Notes under the pieces: model-generated | Databases searched by the model: none | Seen by the model: the letters and a program-made list of their open reading frames with translations, nothing else | Told to the model about the DNA's origin: nothing | Assembly (NCBI GenBank): GCA_020161435.1 | Contig: JAIUNV010000001.1 | Coordinates: forward strand, 124,001-188,000 | DNA: 64,000 nucleotides | DNA from: Bacteroidota bacterium | GTDB lineage: Bacteria > Bacteroidota > Bacteroidia > Chitinophagales > Chitinophagaceae | Direction of reading: 5' to 3' | In this document: positions 33,989-40,957 of the stretch, piece after piece | How positions within the stretch are numbered: the first letter of the stretch is position 1 | Layout: each line of letters starts with the position of its first letter | Made by a program: the position numbers and the translations under genes

Positions 33989-34671
33989 TGAAGTGGAACG
34001 AACGGGTACTCAACTTTATACAACAGTTACAACCGCCGCAGGTACCGCCGCCCTACGAAGTGCTGTACCCCTTTGCCGATGCTGATGTGCTGCAGGCCTG
34101 CCGGCAGTTTTACAAAAAATACTATGCCGATGCAGCGCCCCGCTACATCATGATTGGCATCAACCCCGGCAGGTTGGGAGCCGGCATTACGGGTGTTCCC
34201 TTTACCGATCCCATCCGGCTGAAAGACAGTTGCGGCATTGCCAACCCTTGGCCCCGCAAGCCGGAGCTCAGCTCCATTTTTATGTATGAAATGATGGAGG
34301 CCTTTGGCGGAGTGGCTGCTTTTTACCAGCAGCTGTACATCAGCTCCATCAGTCCGCTGGGCTTTGTAGCCGATGGCAAAAATGTGAATTACTACGACGA
34401 TCGCCTGCTGGCCGAAGCCGTGCTGCCCTTTGCGCAGCAATGCCTTGATACCCAACTGAACTGGCCCGTGCAGCGCAGCGTGGCCTTTTGCATAGGCGAA
34501 GGCAAAAACCTGCAGTACCTGCAGCAGCTCAATCAGCAGCACCAGTGGTTCAACCACATTGAAGCCCTGCCACATCCACGGTTTGTAATGCAATACAAGC
34601 GTACCCAAATTGATGCCTATATCGATCAGTACCTGCAGGCATTTTCCCGCCATGGCATAGCAGCCTCCTGA
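33988..34671 (+). CDS. SMUG2-type uracil-DNA glycosylase-like protein
   Basis: A 227-residue soluble protein of the uracil-DNA glycosylase fold. The sequence IMIGINPGRLGAGITGVPFT contains the family's first motif (GINPG), and the C-terminal region has FCIGEGKNLQYLQQL and LPHPRFVMQY, which recalls the HPR-type motif of SMUG enzymes. It should remove damaged or deaminated bases from DNA. The ATG overlaps the stop of the preceding gene (TAATG), so the two are translationally coupled, although the functions seem unrelated. Confidence 0.82.
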   Translation: MKWNERVLNFIQQLQPPQVPPPYEVLYPFADADVLQACRQFYKKYYADAAPRYIMIGINPGRLGAGITGVPFTDPIRLKDSCGIANPWPRKPELSSIFMYEMMEAFGGVAAFYQQLYISSISPLGFVADGKNVNYYDDRLLAEAVLPFAQQCLDTQLNWPVQRSVAFCIGEGKNLQYLQQLNQQHQWFNHIEALPHPRFVMQYKRTQIDAYIDQYLQAFSRHGIAAS

Positions 34672-34714
34672 CCGCTGGTACAGTTGCTGGTTTTTGTTTC
34701 AAATTTTTTTTGAG

Positions 34715-34747
34715 AACCTTGTAACCAATTGGCTCCAAGGGCGTAAT
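34715..34747 (+). promoter_or_regulatory. ECF-type promoter candidate of the sigma factor operon
   Basis: TTGTAACC (34719-34726), a 15-base spacer, and CGTAAT (34742-34747). An AAC-containing -35 and a CGT-type -10 at this spacing are typical of promoters read by ECF sigma factors. The sequence CCTTGtAACCA at 34717-34727 recurs as CCTTGcAACCA at 34749-34759. Confidence 0.5.
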
Positions 34748-34791
34748 ACCTTGCAACCACCCCACAGAAAGAAACACTCAACCACGCTGCT

Positions 34792-35280
34792 ATGACCGAA
34801 AGAGAGTACAATGAATGTGTAAAGCAATACGCCGACAACGTGTATCGGTTTATTGTCAAAAACCTTCGGCATACCGAAGACGCACAGGATGTGGTGCAGA
34901 GTGCTTTTGAAAAGCTGTGGGCCAACCGCGATAATGTGGATCCGCTGAAGGCCAAGTCCTACCTCTTTACCATTGCCTACAACCAAATGATAGATCATTT
35001 GCGCAAGGTGAAGCGGATGAACTACAAAGAGGAAATTCCGGAAGGCGCCCTCGGCACCGGCGACCAGCCCAAGCTGTATTTGAAAAAGGCCTTGGAAAAT
35101 GCGCTGGCCACCCTCAACGAAACACAGCGTAGCCTGGTAATGCTGAAAGATTACGAAGGCTACAGCTACGAAGAAATAGGTAAGATTATGGACCTGAACG
35201 AAAGCCAGGTAAAAGTGTACCTGCACCGGGCAAGGGTGCAGCTCCGCAACTATCTCGTACGCATCGAAAACGTAGTATAA
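34792..35280 (+). CDS. ECF RNA polymerase sigma factor
   Basis: A 162-residue sigma-70 family factor of the extracytoplasmic function type. Region 2 is YRFIVKNLRHTEDAQDVVQS and AFEKLWANRDNVDPLKAKSY with the region 2.4 TIAYNQMIDHLRKVKR, and region 4 is ATLNETQRSLVMLKDYEGYS and YEEIGKIMDLNESQVKVYLH ending in RARVQLRNYL. There is no C-terminal extension. It is the first gene of a three-gene operon with a membrane anti-sigma-like protein and an outer-membrane protein, and an ECF-like promoter upstream suggests that it activates itself. Confidence 0.93.
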   Translation: MTEREYNECVKQYADNVYRFIVKNLRHTEDAQDVVQSAFEKLWANRDNVDPLKAKSYLFTIAYNQMIDHLRKVKRMNYKEEIPEGALGTGDQPKLYLKKALENALATLNETQRSLVMLKDYEGYSYEEIGKIMDLNESQVKVYLHRARVQLRNYLVRIENVV

Positions 35281-35314
35281 CACACACCCACCACCGACGT
35301 ATAATTTTCTAATC

Positions 35315-36604
35315 ATGACCATCAACAGAAACAATTACGAAAACTTCTTCCTGCTGTATGTGGACGGCGAACTGGCCCCGCAGCAGATGCTGGAGGTGGA
35401 TGCTTTTTGCGAAAAGCACCCCGACCTGGCCGAGGAGTTGCAGCTGCTGATGGACACCCGCCTCACACCCGACCACGAACTGGCATTTGAAGGAAAAGAC
35501 GACCTGCTGCAACCCGAACTCTGGGATGCCGACCAGCTGACGCCGCTGCAATCATCCCTGCTCGATTTGCTCGACCGCACACCCACCGCCGACCCCAACA
35601 CACTCAGCAACGAACCATTGGTACAAAAAGAATGGCAGCTGTTGCAACACACCCGCCTTACTGCCGAAGCCGCAGCCATGCCGCAAAAGCATCGCCTCAT
35701 CAAAGCCATGCAGTGGGATGCCGACAACCTGACCAGCACTCAGTTGCAATTGCTGGAAGCACTGGACAATGGCGGCACATTACCCGCAGCAGTGCTGGCC
35801 GATGCCGAAACGCACAAAGACTGGCTGCTGCTGCAGCAAACGCTGCTGCAACCCGAAGCCGTGCTGATGCCCAACAAAGAAAAATTGTTGCGCAGCGAAG
35901 CTGGAGAAAAAGCACCGGTTGTTCGGTTGGCCGCCTGGAAAAAACTGGCCGTAGCAGCTGCGGTGATTGGCATTGGTTGGTTTGCTTTTTTCAACAACAG
36001 CAATACTACCACTGTAACCGAAGAGCAGCCAATGCAGGCCAAGGTGAATACGCCTGGCAGCAAACAGCCATCGGTGCAATCTGTAGCACAGGCAGATTCT
36101 AACCAACAAGTGTTGCCAAAGCAGCCGACCCCCGATGCACCTCAGGCACAGTATGCGGTCAATCAGCCGGGTAAGCAAACGCCGGTGATAACCACAACCG
36201 TGCAAACTGCCACCACGCAGCCTGCTACCACAGCACAAGACAATGCACAAAGCAACGAAGAAAGAGCCCGCATGATTGCCGCTTATCGCTTGTCGCCAGA
36301 AGAAACGGCAGCCCTTAATGCAGGCCAAACGCCTAAGGCCATGAAGGCCAATATTCAAACCGAGGCCATGCCTGCTACACTGGCCGTGCAAGCCAACAGC
36401 AATAGCAAAATGCAGGCCTCTTATGCAGCCATGACCGAAATGGAAACCGAAGAAGAAGACAACAGCATCAACATAGCCGGCGCCAAAATCAACAAGCAAA
36501 AGTTGCGTGGCGTTTTCAGAACTGTAACCCGCAAGGTCACTCGTTCGTTTGACAAAAGCGAAGTAGTAGCCGCCAACGACAACGGCGCTGCCACTATGAA
36601 GTAA
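35315..36604 (+). CDS. Membrane anti-sigma-like protein with three tandem modules
   Basis: A 429-residue protein. The cytoplasmic part (1-205) consists of three modules of about 63 residues, best seen at the repeated phrases LQLLMDTRLTP (43), WQLLQHTRLTA (107) and WLLLQQTLLQP (170), and at ELWDADQLT and AMQWDADNLT. One membrane helix follows at 207-226 (AAWKKLAVAAAVIGIGWFAF). The periplasmic part is low in complexity, rich in Q, T, N and A, and ends in a basic VTRKVTRSFDK stretch. Position directly after a sigma gene, with N-terminus LYVDGELAPQQMLEVDAF, argues for an anti-sigma factor of the type usual in Bacteroidota. No FecR domain was recognised. Confidence 0.8.
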   Translation: MTINRNNYENFFLLYVDGELAPQQMLEVDAFCEKHPDLAEELQLLMDTRLTPDHELAFEGKDDLLQPELWDADQLTPLQSSLLDLLDRTPTADPNTLSNEPLVQKEWQLLQHTRLTAEAAAMPQKHRLIKAMQWDADNLTSTQLQLLEALDNGGTLPAAVLADAETHKDWLLLQQTLLQPEAVLMPNKEKLLRSEAGEKAPVVRLAAWKKLAVAAAVIGIGWFAFFNNSNTTTVTEEQPMQAKVNTPGSKQPSVQSVAQADSNQQVLPKQPTPDAPQAQYAVNQPGKQTPVITTTVQTATTQPATTAQDNAQSNEERARMIAAYRLSPEETAALNAGQTPKAMKANIQTEAMPATLAVQANSNSKMQASYAAMTEMETEEEDNSINIAGAKINKQKLRGVFRTVTRKVTRSFDKSEVVAANDNGAATMK

Positions 36605-36617
36605 ACAGCATAGATTG

Positions 36618-37529
36618 ATGCAATTTTTCAGGAAACACTTTCAACACAATAAATTCCTACAAACAATGAAGACAATGTTACTCGCAGCGGCCTGCACTAC
36701 AGCCGCATTGGCAAGCTATGGCCAATCAGACAGCACACGCACCGAAACCGCGGATACCATCCGGGTAGGCAACATGACCATTATTAAAAAAAAGGGCAAC
36801 ACTACTACGGTAGAATCTAAAGGCGATAACACCGTACGTTGGACTTCAGGCAAAAAGAAGCCCAAGCATGTAACCACCAACTGGATGACTTTTGATTTCG
36901 GCTTCTCCAATTTTACCGACAATACCAACTATGGTAGTGCAGCGGCACAAGCCTATGCTCGTCCGGCGGCTGGTGCGCCAGCATTCAACGGCAGCGATTT
37001 TAACCTCCGCAATGGTAAAAGCGTAAACGTAAACCTGTGGATTGTTCGCCAGCGGGCCGGCATTACCAAAAACCGGGTGCTGAATGTATCGTACGGTTTG
37101 ATGCTGGAGTTGAATAACTATCGCTTTGACACAGACCTGAAAACTTCTTATGTAAAAGGCAGCGATCCACATGTTTTTCGTGACAGCAAAACCTTTGAAA
37201 AAAATAAACTGGCACTGGATTATATAACCGTTCCGCTGATGATTGGTATTGATACCAAACCCAACGGTGGTGGCTTTAGCCTGAGTGCTGGTGTAAGTGC
37301 CGGTTACCTTTACAGCAGCCGCAACAAGCAAATAAGCAACGAAGCCGGCAAGCAAAAAATCAAAGGCAACTTTGATATTGAACCCTGGAAATTTCAATAC
37401 GTAGGAGAAATTGGCCTCGGACCTATTTTGCTCTACGGTAGCTATGCGCCCAAGAGCATGTACAAATCTGGTTTGGATCATGCACCCTACAACATTGGCC
37501 TGCGCTTTGGCGACTGGGATCAGCTGTAA
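36618..37529 (+). CDS. Exported outer-membrane beta-barrel-like protein
   Basis: A 303-residue protein starting with a signal region (MKTMLLAAACTTAALASYGQ; the ATG of this segment at 36666 is an alternative start). After a Thr/Lys-rich linker (MTIIKKKGNTTTVESKGDNT) come alternating hydrophobic beta strands such as WMTFDFGFSNFTDNTNYG, VSYGLMLELNNYRFDT, and FSLSAGVSAGYLYSSR, ending with NIGLRFGDWDQL, a terminal aromatic/hydrophobic end as in outer-membrane barrels. I read it as a PorT-like barrel. It ends the sigma factor operon and is likely the regulated output or the sensor partner. A terminator follows. Confidence 0.75.
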   Translation: MQFFRKHFQHNKFLQTMKTMLLAAACTTAALASYGQSDSTRTETADTIRVGNMTIIKKKGNTTTVESKGDNTVRWTSGKKKPKHVTTNWMTFDFGFSNFTDNTNYGSAAAQAYARPAAGAPAFNGSDFNLRNGKSVNVNLWIVRQRAGITKNRVLNVSYGLMLELNNYRFDTDLKTSYVKGSDPHVFRDSKTFEKNKLALDYITVPLMIGIDTKPNGGGFSLSAGVSAGYLYSSRNKQISNEAGKQKIKGNFDIEPWKFQYVGEIGLGPILLYGSYAPKSMYKSGLDHAPYNIGLRFGDWDQL

Positions 37530-37553
37530 GTACAACAACTATAGATTTTTAAC

Positions 37554-37587
37554 AACAGCCAGCAATCATTGCTGGCTGTTCTCTTTT
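37554..37587 (+). terminator. Terminator of the sigma factor operon
   Basis: A perfect 12-bp stem, AACAGCCAGCAA / TTGCTGGCTGTT, with a 3-base loop and T-rich sequence afterwards. Confidence 0.88.
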
Positions 37588-37705
37588 ATAACATTCATTA
37601 ACCTTGGTTGGCATGATAGTAACGTTGTGGTGACTATGCTCACATTGCACCGGCAATGAATGTGGTCACTTTGGAGTATCATTTTCGCAGTTAACAACAA
37701 CACGT

Positions 37706-38368
37706 ATGACACGCCAATCTCCCGTTTCCCTGCTTGCTGCTATGTTGGTTCTGATGGTTGCCTGTGCCAAAACCGATCGGGTACAAGCCAGCCCCGGAAA
37801 AAATTCCGCCATGATGAATACGCAAATCATGGCTTTGCCTGCAGAGCCGCTGAGTGCTTATGAGCAAGCCAGTTTGCTGCACATGCGGGAAGAAGAAAAA
37901 CTGGCCCGGGATGTGTATCAGGCATTGTATGTCAAGTGGGGCCTGCAGCAATTTGGCAACATTGCCGCCAGCGAACAACGCCACATGGATGCGGTACTCA
38001 ATTTGCTCAACAAGTACAACCTGACCGACCCGGCAGCCAACAAACAACCCGGCGAATTTGCAGATGCCGGATTGCAACAACTCTACAACAAACTGGTGGC
38101 TGATGGCATGCAAAGTGCCAGTGCTGCATTAACAGTTGGCGCCACTATTGAAGACCTCGATTTGTTTGATTTGGCCGAAGCCATCGAAAAATCAGACAAC
38201 CAAGACATAGACATGGTGTATGGCAATTTGGCAAAAGGAAGCCGCAACCACATGCGGGCCTTTAACCGTGGCCTGCAGAGCAGCGGCATTACGTATGTGC
38301 CGCAATACATTTCGCAAACCTTATTTGAAAGCATCATCAAAAGTGCTCTGGAGCGGGGCATGCAATAA
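37706..38368 (+). CDS. DUF2202 lipoprotein (ferritin-like)
   Basis: A 220-residue exported lipoprotein: signal peptide with lipobox (LVLMVAC, Cys at about residue 20) and a four-helix DUF2202 domain. The helices carry the expected metal ligand pattern: LLHMREEEKLARDVYQALY, IAASEQRHMDAVLNLL, and later IEDLDLFDLAEAIEKSDNQD and GSRNHMRAFNRGL. DUF2202 proteins resemble ferritin-like diiron proteins; their reaction is unknown. The gene is alone with a clear terminator behind it. Confidence 0.87.
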   Translation: MTRQSPVSLLAAMLVLMVACAKTDRVQASPGKNSAMMNTQIMALPAEPLSAYEQASLLHMREEEKLARDVYQALYVKWGLQQFGNIAASEQRHMDAVLNLLNKYNLTDPAANKQPGEFADAGLQQLYNKLVADGMQSASAALTVGATIEDLDLFDLAEAIEKSDNQDIDMVYGNLAKGSRNHMRAFNRGLQSSGITYVPQYISQTLFESIIKSALERGMQ

Positions 38369-38390
38369 GCAGCCCTGTACAAAAACTTTC

Positions 38391-38416
38391 AAGTCGGCAT
38401 TAGGCCGACTTTTTTA
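38391..38416 (+). terminator. Terminator after the DUF2202 gene
   Basis: AAGTCGGC / GCCGACTT form a perfect 8-bp stem around a 5-base loop, with a T run after it. Confidence 0.85.
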
Positions 38417-38426
38417 TTTTCAGCGC

Positions 38427-39731
38427 ATGGTAATGCTGGTAGATACAATAACGCCGCGGCTGCAATACATGGCGGCATGGCTGGGGCAGCGTTTGCAAGG
38501 CAAACCCTTGCCACTGGTTACTACTGTTGCAGCGCTGCCATTGCAAGAACCGGTCATTAATTATTCAACGCAACAGCTTACACAAATACAATATCAGATA
38601 CAACCCGACGGGTTGTTGTACGAAACGGGAATTGCTGACAAAGCTGTGCCACAAGGTCGCTGGCAAAACCAAGCCATCATTTTCCCAGCCACAGCCGGCG
38701 ATCATCCTTTTGATGTGTTAGCGGCTGCGTTTTATTGCATTACCCGCTACGAAGAATATTTGCCCAAATATGAACCAGATGAGTACGGTAGGTACAGTCA
38801 TACCAACAGCGTGTTGTTTCAGCTGGGCTGGTTGAAAAGACCCATTGTAGATGAATGGTTGCTGCAGTTAACCACTGCTTTGCAAGAACGTTTTCCAGAA
38901 TGGCAACCTGTACCTACAAAAGCCAGCACCTTGCTCAGTTTTGATGTAGACCTGGCATGGAGTTATTTGCACAAAGGCTTTTGGCGCAATGTGGGCGGCG
39001 CTGTAAAGTCGTTGCTGCGCAATGATAAAACGGCATTACAACAACGCTTAGCTGTATTGCAGCACAAAGCTCCCGATCCGTTTGATGTATTTGCAGCGAT
39101 ACAGCAACAACATACAGCTGCACACATTCCGGCACAGTATTTTTTTCTGTTGGCACAAACACAAAAGGGTTACGATAAAAACATTTCACCCAATAGCACG
39201 GCTTTGCAGGCGCTGATGCGGCAAACAGCCACGCATAGTGCTGTGGGTTTGCATGCCAGTTGGGCTGCTTCATTGCAAGCGTCGGTTCTACAACAAGAGC
39301 AAGAAGTATTGCAACACATTTTGCAAATGCCCAACCAAAGCAACCGCATGCATTACATCAACTTCCGGTTGCCGCAAACATTTCGGGAGCTCTTACAAGT
39401 TGGTATTCTCAAAGAATACAGCATGGGTTATGGTACCATCAATGGCTTTAGAGCCGGTACAAGTGTACCTTACTATTGGTACGATTTGGAAGCTGAGTGT
39501 AGTACCGATTTGGAAATTCATCCCTTTGGCTGGATGGACGCCAACTCCATATTTGAACAAAAAGATACACCAGCAGATGCGGCCATCGAACTGCAACTGA
39601 TGCAGCAGCGGGTACAGCAATCGGGCGGGCAAATGATCAGCATTTGGCACAATCATTTATTGGGGCTCGATGCATTGGGGCGCCAATGGTGGCCAGTGTA
39701 TACCACGTATCTCCGCAATTTGTCTTCATGA
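38427..39731 (+). CDS. Polysaccharide deacetylase family protein
   Basis: A 434-residue cytoplasmic-looking protein of the NodB-like family found in Bacteroidota sugar loci. A DUF7033-type N-terminal part (YEEYLPKYEPDEYGRYSHTN) precedes a NodB fold: the first Asp pair is in LLSFDVDLAWSY, and later segments are SAVGLHASWAASLQ, NRMHYINFRLPQTFRELLQV and GRQMISIWHNHLLG-like HNH (here SIWHNHLLGLD). The typical two His of the HxxxH metal site are not clear, so activity is uncertain. ATG at 38427 or 38433 is the likely start; no signal peptide was recognised. There are no capsule genes nearby. Confidence 0.75.
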   Translation: MVMLVDTITPRLQYMAAWLGQRLQGKPLPLVTTVAALPLQEPVINYSTQQLTQIQYQIQPDGLLYETGIADKAVPQGRWQNQAIIFPATAGDHPFDVLAAAFYCITRYEEYLPKYEPDEYGRYSHTNSVLFQLGWLKRPIVDEWLLQLTTALQERFPEWQPVPTKASTLLSFDVDLAWSYLHKGFWRNVGGAVKSLLRNDKTALQQRLAVLQHKAPDPFDVFAAIQQQHTAAHIPAQYFFLLAQTQKGYDKNISPNSTALQALMRQTATHSAVGLHASWAASLQASVLQQEQEVLQHILQMPNQSNRMHYINFRLPQTFRELLQVGILKEYSMGYGTINGFRAGTSVPYYWYDLEAECSTDLEIHPFGWMDANSIFEQKDTPADAAIELQLMQQRVQQSGGQMISIWHNHLLGLDALGRQWWPVYTTYLRNLSS

Positions 39732-39869
39732 AAAAAGCCCGCCACAGGGGCAGGCCGTTTTCATCACACCACACATAAATATTTTGGCTGCAGATAGAAA
39801 GTACTCGTATTATCATTTCAAAGTAAACAGGAACTTAGCATCAATCAAACTGATAATGACAATGTGCTC

Positions 39870-39884
39870 ATAGATAGTTGCTAT
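39870..39884. promoter_or_regulatory. OxyR half-operator candidate (ATAG-N7-CTAT)
   Basis: ATAG at 39870-39873, seven bases, and CTAT at 39881-39884 match one half of the OxyR consensus (ATAG-N7-CTAT-N7-ATAG-N7-CTAT). The second half is not visible. The site touches the oxyR -7 box. Confidence 0.5.
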
Positions 39885-39891
39885 AATTTTG
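39884..39891 (+). promoter_or_regulatory. -7 box of oxyR
   Basis: TAATTTTG, perfect TAnnTTTG, 39 bases before the ATG at 39931. No good -33 element is present, as is usual for a promoter that needs an activator. Confidence 0.5.
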
Positions 39892-39930
39892 CCATATCGA
39901 TGGGCCATCAAAATCTGTCGGCAACCACGC

Positions 39931-40875
39931 ATGAACCTGCAGCAACTCGAATACATTGTAGCCGTAGATACACACCGGCATTTTGTAAAAGCAGCCGATA
40001 GCTGTTTTGTAACGCAGGCTACACTCAGCATGATGATTAAAAAGCTGGAAGAAGAGCTGGGTGTGAAAATTTTTGACCGCAGCAAGGTGCCCGTTATTCC
40101 TACCGATGTAGGCAAAGCCATTATTGATCAGGCCCGCATTGTGCTCAAAGAAGCGAAGCAACTGGAGCAAGTGGTACAGCAGCAAAAAGGCCAGCTCAGC
40201 GGCGATTTGCGCATGGCCATTATTCCTACGTTGGCCCCCTTTTTACTGCCATTGTTTTTGCCCCGTTTTTTGGCGCAATACCCGCAGGTGAAGCTGCACA
40301 TTTCGGAAATGAATACCGAGCTCATCATCAAGCAATTGGAAAGCCAACAGCTGGATGCGGCTATACTGGCGACACCGCTCAAGCGGCCCACGCTGAATGA
40401 GCAACCTTTGTTTTACGAGCAGTTTGTGGTGTATGCTTCGCCGGGCAGTAAGCTCATGAAAAAGAAATATGTACTGGCCAGCGATATTGATGTGAACAAA
40501 CTGTGGCTGCTGGAAGAGGGCCATTGCCTGCGTAACCAGGCCCTCAACTTGTGCGAACTGAAAAAGCAGGAACACGAAGGTTTTCAACTCGATTATGAAG
40601 CGGGTAGTATTGAAACGTTGAAGAAGCTGGTGGCCATCAACGAAGGCAGCACCATTATACCCGAGCTGGCCCTGCAAGACATGCCCGAAGCCGAACTGGA
40701 TTGCATCCGGTTTTTTAAACCACCAGCACCGGTGCGGGAAATAAGCCTGGTAACGTACCGCCACTTTGTGAAGGAAAGGCTGCTGGATATTTTGCGTCAA
40801 ACCATTTTAGAAAGTTTGCCCACCACCATATCCACCCAACCCGCCAAGCAACAGCATGCGGTGGCGATTGATTGA
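39931..40875 (+). CDS. oxyR: LysR-type hydrogen peroxide regulator OxyR
   Basis: A 314-residue regulator. The helix-turn-helix covers residues 1-60 (MNLQQLEYIVAVDTHRHFVK, AADSCFVTQATLSMMIKKLE). The substrate domain carries the OxyR redox motif EEGHCLRNQALNLCEL, with Cys199 and Cys208 at the same positions and spacing as in the E. coli protein; these form the disulfide that switches the protein on. The ATG at 39931 begins directly at the HTH; an in-frame longer version is unlikely. It is divergent from nothing and convergent with the S9 peptidase gene. A half-operator lies at its own promoter, so autoregulation is plausible. No catalase or AhpC gene is adjacent. Confidence 0.95.
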   Translation: MNLQQLEYIVAVDTHRHFVKAADSCFVTQATLSMMIKKLEEELGVKIFDRSKVPVIPTDVGKAIIDQARIVLKEAKQLEQVVQQQKGQLSGDLRMAIIPTLAPFLLPLFLPRFLAQYPQVKLHISEMNTELIIKQLESQQLDAAILATPLKRPTLNEQPLFYEQFVVYASPGSKLMKKKYVLASDIDVNKLWLLEEGHCLRNQALNLCELKKQEHEGFQLDYEAGSIETLKKLVAINEGSTIIPELALQDMPEAELDCIRFFKPPAPVREISLVTYRHFVKERLLDILRQTILESLPTTISTQPAKQQHAVAID

Positions 40876-40900
40876 GAAAGGAACAATGCAGTAGGTAAAA

Positions 40901-40937
40901 AAAGAAGGGAATAACGCTTGATGTTATTCCCTTCTTT
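40901..40937. terminator. Bidirectional terminator between oxyR and the S9 peptidase
   Basis: A perfect 15-bp stem (AAAGAAGGGAATAAC / GTTATTCCCTTCTTT) around a 7-base loop, with A and T runs at the two ends. Confidence 0.9.
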
Positions 40938-40957
40938 GATATTGATGAACTGAATTA

